Positions 1 through 6,114 of a stretch of 9,680 nt of DNA are shown here, piece after piece; position 1 is the first letter of the stretch; the number at the start of each line of letters is the position of its first letter. The DNA is taken from contig CAJLRE010000064.1 of NCBI GenBank assembly GCA_905208975.1, positions 1 to 9,680 on the forward strand, in the 5' to 3' direction. Below the pieces are notes generated by a model. The model ran no database searches. It was not told where the DNA came from and worked only from the letters and a program-made list of their open reading frames with translations. The translations under genes were made by a program, and so were the position numbers. The stretch is from an uncultured Collinsella sp. GTDB taxonomy: Bacteria > Actinomycetota > Coriobacteriia > Coriobacteriales > Coriobacteriaceae.

Positions 1-984
1 ATCATCTGCATTAACGACGGGTCGACCGACAACTCGCCGGCGATTATCCGCGAGTATATGGAGCGCGATGGGCGCGTCAAGATGATCGACAAGGCCAACA
101 GCGGCTACGGCGACTCGATGAACCGCGGTCTGGAGATGGCGCGTGGCAAGTACGTTGGCATCTTGGAGTCCGATGACTTTATGGCGCCCGACGCACTCGA
201 AAAGCTTGTCTCGGCCGCCGATAGCAATAATGCCGACTTTGCGAAGGCGAACTTTGATTTCTACTGGTCTAAGCCCGAGGAGCGCCGTTCGCTGCACGAG
301 ATGTTTAGACCTCAGGATTGCGGTAAGCCGGTGCACCCGAGCGATACGACACAATTCTTTAAGCAAAAGCCGTCGATTTGGTCGGCCGTGTACCGTCGCG
401 ATTTTCTTGAGCGCAACGGCATTACGTTCCTACCGACTCCGGGGGCATCCTTTCAGGACACGTCATTCGCCTTTAAGGTGATCGCGTGTGCCGATAAGGC
501 TGTTTACCTGCATGATGCCGTGTTGTCGTATCGCCAGGACAACGAGAATTCCTCGGTCAATTCTTCGGCTAAGGTCTTTTGCGTCAATGCCGAGTATGCC
601 GAGATTGAGCGTTGGATTCGAGAGGATTATGCCCGTGACCACGCAAGTGATGACGTCGCACGCATGCTCAAGTTCAATCAGCTCATTAAGTACGATTCGT
701 ATATGTGGAACTACGTGCGTCTAGCGCCTAAGTTCTATAAGGAGTTCCTGGTTCAGATGGCCAAGGAGTTCCAAGCGGCCTTGGACGCGGGGGAGTTTTC
801 GCTTGACGATCTCAAGCCGTGGAAGCGCGCAAATCTCGCTGCCATCCTCAAAGATCCTGAGGGCTGGGTTGACGAGCATCCGAGTTTTGCGACGGATGGT
901 GCCTTGGGGCGTGCTAAGTATTACGCCTCGGTTGGAGGCCCAGGCGTGGTCGCCGCCTTCCTCATCGAATCGCTGAGGGGGTAG
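1..984 (+). CDS. Family 2 glycosyltransferase, subfamily A, 5'-truncated by window edge
   Basis: This is a GT-A fold glycosyltransferase (Glycos_transf_2 type) that would transfer a sugar from a nucleotide-sugar donor to a glycan acceptor in the cytoplasm. The frame is open from base 1, so the true start lies upstream. Aligned with the gene at 2106, about 38 N-terminal residues are missing. Visible landmarks are the nucleotide-binding CINDGSTD near the start, then KANSGYGDSMNRGLEMARG, then the metal-binding ESDD encoded at 166-177, followed by KPSIWSA, FLPTPGAS(F)QD and YRQDNE, all shared with gene 3. No signal peptide or membrane segment is seen. The stop at 982-984 lies 6 bases before the next start, so the two genes are surely co-transcribed. 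The in-frame ATG at 58 is internal to the conserved domain and is not the start. Donor and acceptor are unknown. Confidence 0.9.
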   Translation: MICINDGSTDNSPAIIREYMERDGRVKMIDKANSGYGDSMNRGLEMARGKYVGILESDDFMAPDALEKLVSAADSNNADFAKANFDFYWSKPEERRSLHEMFRPQDCGKPVHPSDTTQFFKQKPSIWSAVYRRDFLERNGITFLPTPGASFQDTSFAFKVIACADKAVYLHDAVLSYRQDNENSSVNSSAKVFCVNAEYAEIERWIREDYARDHASDDVARMLKFNQLIKYDSYMWNYVRLAPKFYKEFLVQMAKEFQAALDAGEFSLDDLKPWKRANLAAILKDPEGWVDEHPSFATDGALGRAKYYASVGGPGVVAAFLIESLRG

Positions 985-990
985 GTCGGC

Positions 991-2031
991 ATGGGAGAGG
1001 CCTCGTGTCCTAAAGCTACCATTGTCGTCCCCGTTTACAACTCTGCGCGCTCCATTCAGCGATGCGTCGATTCGCTGTTGGCCCAGTCCGAGCGCTCGAT
1101 TCAGGTTGTCTGCGTCAACGACGGTTCGACCGATGATTCGTTGAACGTGTTGCGCCAGATCGAGCTGGCCGACGATCGCGTACTGGTTATTGACCAGGAA
1201 AACGCGGGCGTCTCGTGCGCTCGAAATGCCGGTATCGATGCCGCCGAGGGCGAGACCGTCTTTTTTGTGGACGCCGACGATTACATCGATGTCCAGACGG
1301 TCGAGCGCGTGCTGCATGCCATGGAGCCTGCAGATGCCGAGGTCTCCGTTTTTGGCGGCGTCTGTGAACCAGCCGATGCTGCCCCCAAACGCGTCCAACA
1401 ACTCATGAGCCCCAAAGCCGGTACCTTCGGCGCCCGTGATCCCCAGTTGCTGTTCCATGCGAATGCGCAGCCCTACGCCTGCCGTGCGGCTTTTTCGCGC
1501 GAGCTGCTCAATCGCGAAGGCATTCGCTTCGCCCCCGGTTTGGCTTTGGGCGAGGACGTTGTCTTCCAATTTGCGGCTTATGCGCTTGCCCGCAAGGCCG
1601 TTGTCATGCCGGACAAGTTCTACCACTACGTGATGGAGAGCGAATCGGCGACGCATGAGTTCAACAGTGCCGAGGCTCGCGTCAAAAAGCTTGACGCCCA
1701 CATGAGGATGCTCGAGGAGGTCTTGGAGGGCTGGGCGGCCTACGGTCTTTTGGACCTGTGCCCCGGCGAGCTGATAACTTGGTTTTTGGACCTCATTGTG
1801 TTCGACCTGGTGCGCTTGGATGCTGATGGCTTCCATCGCGTGGCGGCTCGCGTCAACATGGACCTCACGACGTTTTTGGGAACGGAGTGGGCGGATATGC
1901 CTGCTAAGGGTGCCGTTCGTCGTGTTGCCCACAAGCTCGTTGCGGCGACCTCGGGCGTTTCGATGGCAGACGCCACGCAGTTCTATCTTTCGACTCGCGG
2001 TCTCAAAGCCTGCCTGGAGCGCTTTATCTAA
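991..2031 (+). CDS. Family 2 glycosyltransferase, subfamily B
   Basis: A complete 346-residue GT-A glycosyltransferase. The N-terminal strand IVVPVYNSARSIQRCVDSLL and CVNDGSTDDS form the donor-binding region. ENAGVSCARNAG follows, and the metal-binding DADD lies at residues 94-97. A GEDVVFQ motif in the C-terminal half, preceded by IRF and followed by a K-Y-Y run, corresponds to the conserved acidic acceptor or catalytic-base region of this family and recurs in gene 4 as GEDQVFE. The ATG at 991 is chosen because GAGGGGG at 975-981 sits about 9 bases upstream and the conserved VPVYN begins ten residues in. It follows gene 1 by 6 bases. It has no transmembrane segment, so it is likely a soluble enzyme of a surface-polysaccharide pathway. 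Substrate is unknown. Confidence 0.93.
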   Translation: MGEASCPKATIVVPVYNSARSIQRCVDSLLAQSERSIQVVCVNDGSTDDSLNVLRQIELADDRVLVIDQENAGVSCARNAGIDAAEGETVFFVDADDYIDVQTVERVLHAMEPADAEVSVFGGVCEPADAAPKRVQQLMSPKAGTFGARDPQLLFHANAQPYACRAAFSRELLNREGIRFAPGLALGEDVVFQFAAYALARKAVVMPDKFYHYVMESESATHEFNSAEARVKKLDAHMRMLEEVLEGWAAYGLLDLCPGELITWFLDLIVFDLVRLDADGFHRVAARVNMDLTTFLGTEWADMPAKGAVRRVAHKLVAATSGVSMADATQFYLSTRGLKACLERFI

Positions 2032-2042
2032 TTCCAAGCGCT
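2018..2042 (+). other. Hairpin across the stop codon of gene 2
   Basis: AGCGCTT at 2018-2024 and AAGCGCT at 2036-2042 form a perfect 7-bp stem with an 11-base loop. The stop codon 2029-2031 lies in the loop. No T-run follows; the sequence after it is GC-rich. It is therefore not a standard intrinsic terminator. It could mark an mRNA end, a processing site or a weak pause between the two glycosyltransferase pairs. Confidence 0.4.
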
Positions 2043-2062
2043 GCCGCCCGCCGCAACTCGGC

Positions 2063-2071
2063 TGCTAAAAT
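2063..2071 (+). promoter_or_regulatory. Putative extended -10 promoter before gene 3
   Basis: TGCTAAAAT matches an extended -10 element (TGn followed by TAAAAT, five of six to TATAAT). No convincing -35 is seen 17 bases upstream (GCCGCC), which is tolerable for extended -10 promoters. Transcription would start near 2078, giving a leader of about 28 bases before the TTG start. It lies in the only sizeable gap (74 bases) within the glycosyltransferase block. Confidence 0.4.
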
Positions 2072-2074
2072 AAC

Positions 2075-2100
2075 CCTGTTACACGCTATTCAACAGGAGG
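2075..2100 (+). promoter_or_regulatory. Ribosome binding site overlapping a hairpin arm
   Basis: A perfect AGGAGG at 2095-2100 sits 5 bases before the TTG codon at 2106 and fixes this non-ATG start. CCTGTT at 2075-2080 is complementary to AACAGG at 2092-2097 with an 11-base loop, so the first three bases of the Shine-Dalgarno lie inside the 3' arm. Folding would partly hide the ribosome site. The RBS itself is certain; the regulatory role of the hairpin is inferred. Confidence 0.6.
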
Positions 2101-2105
2101 TTCTC

Positions 2106-3224
2106 TTGCAGAACTCTGATACCCCTAAAGTTTCGCTGCTTGTCCCCATTTGCAATGTCGAGCGCTATCTGCGCGAGTGCCTCGATTCCGCCGTGGCGCA
2201 GACGCTCAAGGACATCGAGATCCTCTGTATCAACGACGGCTCCACCGATAGCTCGCCGGATATCATCCGCGAGTACATGGAGCGCGACCCCCGTGTAAAG
2301 ATGATCGATAAAGCCAACAGCGGCTACGGCGACTCGATGAACCGCGGCCTGGAGATGGCTCGCGGCGAGTACGTGGGCATCCTTGAGTCCGACGACTTTA
2401 TGTTTGAGGACTCGCTCCAAAAGCTGGTCGCCAAGGCCGATGCTGAACATGCCGATGTGGTAAAGGGCGACTTTTACCTGTATTGGTCCACGCCCAGCGA
2501 ACGCCGTGAGCTGTTTGGGATCATCGACGAGCATATGACGGGCGCCGCTTATCGCCCCGTCGATCGCCCGGGCATTTTCTACCGCAAACCTTCCATTTGG
2601 TCGGCTATCTATCGGCGCGAGTTCCTCAACGACAATCAGATTCGGTTCCTTCCCACGCCGGGTGCTTCGTATCAGGATGCGGGTTTTAACTTTAAGGTCT
2701 GGGCATGCGCCGAGCGTGCCGCGTTTATTGCGGACCCCATTTTGTGCTATCGCCAAGACAACGAGAAGAGCTCAGTTAATTCGCCCAACAAGGTGTTTTG
2801 CGTGTGCGACGAATATGCTGAGATGCAACGTTTTTTGGACGAGCGTCCCGAGCTCAAGGCTCAGCTTCAGGGCATTTTAATGCGCATGAAGGTCGATACG
2901 TACCGTTGGAATGATGAGCGCCTGGTCGATGAGTTGCGCGAGCAGTTTTGGGAGAAGGCCTCTCCCGAGCTCAAGTCCGATTGGGATGCCGGTCGCTTTG
3001 ACCTGTCGCTGTTCGATCCGCGTGGCGAGACCGACTTGCGCCTGATGGTCAAGTCGCCCCGCGCCTATATCGATTCGCGCTTTGGCTTTAAAAAGCCGGG
3101 CAAGATCAATACGTTTAAGCACTACTTTAAGATTGGCGGGCTGCCGCTGGTCTGGCGCGTGCTGACGTATCAGCGCACCTACGGTGATAATCCGCACCCC
3201 GATGACGTTCCGGTCGCACAGTAG
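2106..3224 (+). CDS. Family 2 glycosyltransferase, subfamily A, full length
   Basis: A 372-residue GT-A glycosyltransferase and the full-length paralogue of the truncated gene at the window start. Order of motifs: VSLLVPICNVERYLRECLDS (donor-binding strand), CINDGSTDSS, KANSGYGDSMNRGLEMARGE, and metal-binding ESDD at residues 94-97, then KPSIWSA, FLPTPGASYQD and YRQDNEKSSVNS. The C-terminal third is charged and diverges from gene 1, consistent with a different acceptor. The start is TTG, supported by AGGAGG five bases upstream and by the position of the conserved VSLLVP strand. There is no ATG nearby. No signal peptide or membrane helix is seen. It precedes gene 4 closely and is probably co-transcribed with it, perhaps from its own promoter. 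The sugar transferred is unknown. Confidence 0.93.
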   Translation: MQNSDTPKVSLLVPICNVERYLRECLDSAVAQTLKDIEILCINDGSTDSSPDIIREYMERDPRVKMIDKANSGYGDSMNRGLEMARGEYVGILESDDFMFEDSLQKLVAKADAEHADVVKGDFYLYWSTPSERRELFGIIDEHMTGAAYRPVDRPGIFYRKPSIWSAIYRREFLNDNQIRFLPTPGASYQDAGFNFKVWACAERAAFIADPILCYRQDNEKSSVNSPNKVFCVCDEYAEMQRFLDERPELKAQLQGILMRMKVDTYRWNDERLVDELREQFWEKASPELKSDWDAGRFDLSLFDPRGETDLRLMVKSPRAYIDSRFGFKKPGKINTFKHYFKIGGLPLVWRVLTYQRTYGDNPHPDDVPVAQ

Positions 3225-3227
3225 GAG
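3223..3227 (+). promoter_or_regulatory. Ribosome binding site deciding the start of gene 4
   Basis: AGGAG at 3223-3227 overlaps the stop codon of gene 3. A TTG at 3231 would be only 3 bases away, while the in-frame ATG at 3237 is 9 bases away, a normal spacing. This favours the ATG and a protein two residues shorter than the longest open frame. Confidence 0.65.
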
Positions 3228-3236
3228 CACTTGACT

Positions 3237-4304
3237 ATGGCTACCCCCAAGATTTCCGTTGTCGTTCCCATCTATAACGTGGAGGAGTGCCTGGCCTGGT
3301 GCCTGGACTCCCTGCTTGCGCAGGACATGCCCGATTGGGAAGGCGTGCTGGTCAACGACGGCTCGCCGGACGGCTCGCGCGATATTGCGGCTACCTATTG
3401 CGAAAAGGACGCGCGCTTTACGCTGGTCGATAAGGAGAACGGCGGCCTGTCGAGTGCGCGTAATGCAGGTATCGCCGCGTCCACGGCTCCTATCGTCGCG
3501 TTTTTGGATTCCGACGATCGCTTTACGCCCGATGCATGCCGCGTGATCGTCGATGCCTTTGAGCGCGAGGGCTGCGACGTTTTGACCTTTGGCGCGAATC
3601 CGTATCCGCTGGAGGCGGGGTATCCGTGGCTTAATCGGGTTTTGAGTCCGCGGGACGTTTCTTTTCATGGATATAGTTTCGAATTATTATTTAAAGAGGA
3701 TTCGCGTCCCTTTGTGTGGCGGACTGCCTGCAGACGTGATTTTCTGGCGAATAACGCTATTCGGTTTGATGAATCTATCTGCTATGGCGAAGATCAAGTT
3801 TTCGAAATGGCGATCTATGGTCGTTCGCGAAAAACAACGCTGATTTCGAATAAATTGTATGACTACCGTGTGGCGCGCAAGGGCTCGCTCATGGACACCA
3901 TGCGCTACGACGACGAGACGCGTCTGCTGGAGCATGTGAAAATATATTCCGCGGTGTTGGCCGACTGGCATCGAGATGGCCTTGACACGCAGCATGTCGA
4001 TGACCTGGCATACTTCCTGTGTGATTTGGTGCTGTACGATGCAATAAGGTTGCTGGGTACGGGCTGCGGCAAAGTGTTCGACGCTGTATCTACGGTGCTC
4101 GCTGGTTCCGCTATAGGGAGCGATGCCGCGCTTACGCGATGTGCTCCTTCTGTTGCTGCTATGGTGCGCGCAGCGCGTGCTAACAAGGCGCCCAGCGTCC
4201 GTGCGTGCAGGAGGCTCATGTTTGAGTACGACGTTTTTAGGTCTGGGCTCCTTCGGGCGTGCAAACGCATGGCCGCGAATATCCTGGGAAAGAGAGATTT
4301 GTAG
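3237..4304 (+). CDS. Family 2 glycosyltransferase, subfamily B
   Basis: A 355-residue GT-A glycosyltransferase, counted from the ATG at 3237. Motifs: ISVVVPIYNVEECLAWCLDS, VNDGSPDGS, ENGGLSSARNAG, and metal-binding DSDD at residues 91-94. Further on, SRPFVWRTACRRDFL, IRF and GEDQVFE match the layout of gene 2 (CRAAFSRELL, IRF, GEDVVFQ), so genes 2 and 4 belong to one subfamily. The C-terminus is basic and Ala-rich without a clear membrane helix. It starts 12 bases after gene 3 ends, implying one transcript. Odd feature: the segment about 3660-3860 is roughly 40% GC by hand count against about 59% on both sides and uses two consecutive TTA leucine codons (3684-3689), although the protein family signature continues through it. 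Substrate is unknown. Confidence 0.92.
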   Translation: MATPKISVVVPIYNVEECLAWCLDSLLAQDMPDWEGVLVNDGSPDGSRDIAATYCEKDARFTLVDKENGGLSSARNAGIAASTAPIVAFLDSDDRFTPDACRVIVDAFEREGCDVLTFGANPYPLEAGYPWLNRVLSPRDVSFHGYSFELLFKEDSRPFVWRTACRRDFLANNAIRFDESICYGEDQVFEMAIYGRSRKTTLISNKLYDYRVARKGSLMDTMRYDDETRLLEHVKIYSAVLADWHRDGLDTQHVDDLAYFLCDLVLYDAIRLLGTGCGKVFDAVSTVLAGSAIGSDAALTRCAPSVAAMVRAARANKAPSVRACRRLMFEYDVFRSGLLRACKRMAANILGKRDL

Positions 4305-4316
4305 ATCGGAGCGGCC

Positions 4317-4415
4317 ATGTCTGTTGTCTTGCTAGACCATCGTCGTCACTACATTCTGTTCGTTGCTGTGGCCTGCCTGAGCGTTTTGTTGGGCGGGCCT
4401 TCTTATCCCGGGTGA
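4317..4415 (+). CDS. 32-residue single-span membrane peptide, possible remnant of a longer gene
   Basis: ATG at 4317 is preceded by GGAG at 4308-4311 with a 5-base spacer and lies 12 bases after gene 4, so it is well placed for translation. The product begins MSVVLLDHRRHYILFVAVAC and continues into a Leu-Gly-rich end, giving one basic stretch followed by one hydrophobic segment. This is how a multi-span membrane protein of a polysaccharide cluster (flippase, polymerase or acyltransferase) often begins. The frame then stops at 4413-4415 and I see no continuation in the other two + frames before the next gene. It is either a genuine small membrane protein or the 5' stub of a gene lost at a recombination junction. 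I do not recognise the family. Confidence 0.4.
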   Translation: MSVVLLDHRRHYILFVAVACLSVLLGGPSYPG

Positions 4416-4425
4416 GAGCGGGGCT

Positions 4426-4469
4426 CTAGCCATATTTGAATGTGGAGGCGAATGGGGCTAGTCAAATAT
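4426..4469 (+). repeat. Interleaved inverted repeats upstream of the secreted repeat protein
   Basis: CTAGCC (4426-4431) is complementary to GGCTAG (4456-4461), and ATATTTGA (4432-4439) is complementary to TCAAATAT (4462-4469). The order is A-B-A'-B', so the two stems cannot nest: either they are alternatives or they form a pseudoknot-like arrangement. The intervening 16 bases are purine-rich. The AT-rich arms could also be an operator for a dimeric regulator. Function is unknown and chance is possible. Confidence 0.35.
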
Positions 4470-4496
4470 ATATTTCGGTTTCAGACTTGAAAACGC

Positions 4497-4524
4497 TTGA
4501 ATTCACCAGTTGTTAGTTTAAAAA
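4497..4524 (+). promoter_or_regulatory. Putative promoter for the 496-residue secreted protein
   Basis: TTGAAT (4497-4502) resembles a -35 box. After a 16-base spacer, TAAAAA (4519-4524) resembles a -10 box; each matches four of six consensus bases. The surrounding stretch 4460-4535 is distinctly AT-rich compared with neighbouring coding DNA. A start near 4531 would leave a leader of about 34 bases. TTGAAA at 4487-4492 is an alternative -35, but its paired -10 is poorer. Confidence 0.35.
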
Positions 4525-4564
4525 TAACATATAGATTCCGCCGGATTCGTGGAAAGGATGTTCT

Positions 4565-6055
4565 ATGAAAGACGTTCGAAGGAGATGGCGCGGGCTAAAG
4601 GCTTTCGGGTTGGCCGCATTTGCAACTGTCTGCCTTACTTGTGCTCCATTGACCGCAAAAGCAGGTCTTATTGGCGGTGTTGGAGGGGGTAGCGCCTCGG
4701 TAGACGAGCCCACGGAATGGTGCGTTGGCGATAACCGTCCGATTTCTTACTGGGAATATGACGGTTGGAACGGCACTCAAAATGAACCGATGTCTGGCCC
4801 TCTTACGCGGTATAGCGTCGAGTGTAATGCTGGGGGGACTGCTCACAGAGATTTTCTAGTAGGTTTAAACTCTATTGATCAGAGCGCCTCGAGGACCGAT
4901 CCTTCTGGAGTTACATCACGTCCCGCAGGTACATACTATTTCAACAAAGATGGTTTGATGCAGACCGGACTCGTTCGGTGCGAGGACGGCAGCCTTCGCT
5001 ATTTCGATCTCGAAACTGGCGCCATGGTCACGAACCAGTGGCATAACGAATACGAAGCTGTCTGGTACTATTTTGGCGCTGACGGGACCGCAGTTTCGGG
5101 CTGGCAGTCTATCGGTGGGGACAAGTATTACTTCTATCCCGAAAGCCATGATATGGCATACGGCCGAGTTCAGATTGATGGCAAGAACTACTTCCTGAAC
5201 ACCCCTGGCGCCAACGCCGACGGCCGCATGCAGCATAGTGGCTGGTTCTACGACTCCATCTACGGAAAGTGGTCCTATGCGACCTCCGACGGTGAGCTAT
5301 TAACCGGTTGGCATAATCTCGACGGCACTTGGTACTATTTCAACGAATCTGGGGTCATGCTGACTGGCTGGATCAACGATTCGGGTACTTGGTACTACAC
5401 CAATGCATCCGGTGCGATGGTCACTGGCTGGCTCAACATCGGCGGTACGTGGTTCTACCTCGACGGCTCGGGCGCCATGGTCGCTAACAGCTGGCGCAGC
5501 CTCGGCGGCTCCTGGTACTGGTTCGGCGACTCCGGTGCAATGGCCACTGGCTGGTTCTTGGCAGGCGACTCTTGGTACTATGCGAGCGGTTCGGGCGCCA
5601 TGGCAACCGGCTGGCTCAGCAATGGCGGCACGTGGTATTGGCTCGGAGGTTCGGGCGCTATGGCCTCTAATTCTTGGGCCAACGTTGGTGGAGTTTGGTA
5701 CTGGTTCGACGATTCCGGCGCGATGGCCACCGGCTGGCGTCAGGTCGGCGGCGCCTGGTACTACTTTAGCGGTTCCGGCGCTATGACCCACGACGCCTGG
5801 GTCGGCGACTACTATCTTAAGTCTTCCGGCGCCATGGCTACGAACGCCTGGGTCGGCTCCTATTATGTCGGCGAGGACGGCAAGTGGATTCCAGGTTACG
5901 GTTTAGTTTGGTATAAGAACGGAAGCGATGTTTACCATACGCATAAGTGCCGTACCGTTGGCAAGGACGCAAAGGGCTATTCGCAGATCTCTATTCAGGA
6001 GGCCCAGAGGCGTGGCGCTTCACGAGAGTGCAAAAACTGCCAGCAAATTGGCTAG
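4565..6055 (+). CDS. Secreted cell-wall-binding repeat protein with C-terminal zinc-ribbon-like motif
   Basis: A 496-residue exported protein. The signal peptide has an Arg-rich n-region, a hydrophobic stretch at about residues 11-27 and an AKA|G cleavage site after residue 33. A Gly-rich linker leads to a unique region (about 45-120) with Cys53 and Cys87 that I do not recognise. Residues about 122-444 are around 16 aromatic ~20-residue repeats of the CW_binding/choline-binding type, typical core GGTWYWLGGSGAMASNSW. The last ~50 residues carry YHxHxC (His458, His460, Cys462) and CKNC (Cys489, Cys492), with an EAQRRGA helix between them. This spacing resembles the Ada-like cysteine tail found after many secreted nucleases and surface proteins. 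No catalytic domain is apparent, so it is probably a wall-attached binding or adhesion protein. ATG 4565 has AAAGGA at 4553-4558. It is followed by a second repeat protein in the same direction. Confidence 0.88.
   Translation: MKDVRRRWRGLKAFGLAAFATVCLTCAPLTAKAGLIGGVGGGSASVDEPTEWCVGDNRPISYWEYDGWNGTQNEPMSGPLTRYSVECNAGGTAHRDFLVGLNSIDQSASRTDPSGVTSRPAGTYYFNKDGLMQTGLVRCEDGSLRYFDLETGAMVTNQWHNEYEAVWYYFGADGTAVSGWQSIGGDKYYFYPESHDMAYGRVQIDGKNYFLNTPGANADGRMQHSGWFYDSIYGKWSYATSDGELLTGWHNLDGTWYYFNESGVMLTGWINDSGTWYYTNASGAMVTGWLNIGGTWFYLDGSGAMVANSWRSLGGSWYWFGDSGAMATGWFLAGDSWYYASGSGAMATGWLSNGGTWYWLGGSGAMASNSWANVGGVWYWFDDSGAMATGWRQVGGAWYYFSGSGAMTHDAWVGDYYLKSSGAMATNAWVGSYYVGEDGKWIPGYGLVWYKNGSDVYHTHKCRTVGKDAKGYSQISIQEAQRRGASRECKNCQQIG
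4928..5896 (+). repeat. Array of about 16 aromatic cell-wall-binding repeats
   Basis: In-frame degenerate repeats of about 20 codons encode W-Y-Y/W...GSGAM..GW units. The first five or six units (to about 5310) are divergent, while units from about 5330 to 5800 are much more alike and GC-rich. The DNA motif GGCGCCATGG or a close variant recurs at the GAM step. Alternate units end in GW or in NSW. This family forms a beta-hairpin solenoid with aromatic ligand pockets between hairpins. Confidence 0.88.
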
Positions 6056-6081
6056 CACATTATTGAGTTAGTTTTGATTGA

Positions 6082-6109
6082 GGCCCCGTTGCCCTGAGGT
6101 GACGGGGTC
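6082..6109 (+). promoter_or_regulatory. Strong hairpin in the 59-base gap, with an SD-like loop
   Basis: GGCCCCGT (6082-6089) pairs with ACGGGGTC (6102-6109), eight pairs including one G-U, around a 12-base loop. No T-run follows, so it is a poor intrinsic terminator on the + strand. The loop holds the GAGG of GAGGTGA (6096-6102), the best Shine-Dalgarno-like sequence for the next gene. It may reduce read-through or expose/limit ribosome entry; which of these is inference. Confidence 0.45.
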
Positions 6110-6114
6110 GCTGT

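Noticed and set aside
721..2037. Long minus-strand open frame of 438 codons opposite gene 2
   Set aside because: It lies antiparallel to two clear glycosyltransferase genes, has no recognisable domain or start context, and reflects GC-rich codon bias on the other strand.
2079..3668. Two further minus-strand open frames (225 and 263 codons) opposite genes 3 and 4
   Set aside because: Same reason: no motif, no ribosome site, and full overlap with conserved + strand coding sequence.
4123..4335. Short + strand frame overlapping the end of gene 4
   Set aside because: Its sequence is Arg/Leu-rich frame-shift noise over the C-terminus of a well-supported gene.
5300..5791. Minus-strand and alternate-frame ORFs within the repeat array
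   Set aside because: They consist of periodic low-complexity peptides generated by translating the wall-binding repeats in the wrong frame.
5330..5800. Possible CRISPR array because of regularly spaced similar DNA words
   Set aside because: The ~60-bp period is in frame, degenerate at third positions and encodes aromatic repeats; there are no unique spacers and no cas genes.
6082..6109. Efficient intrinsic terminator after the 496-residue gene
   Set aside because: The stem is strong but the downstream sequence GCTGTGTGATT lacks a U-tract.
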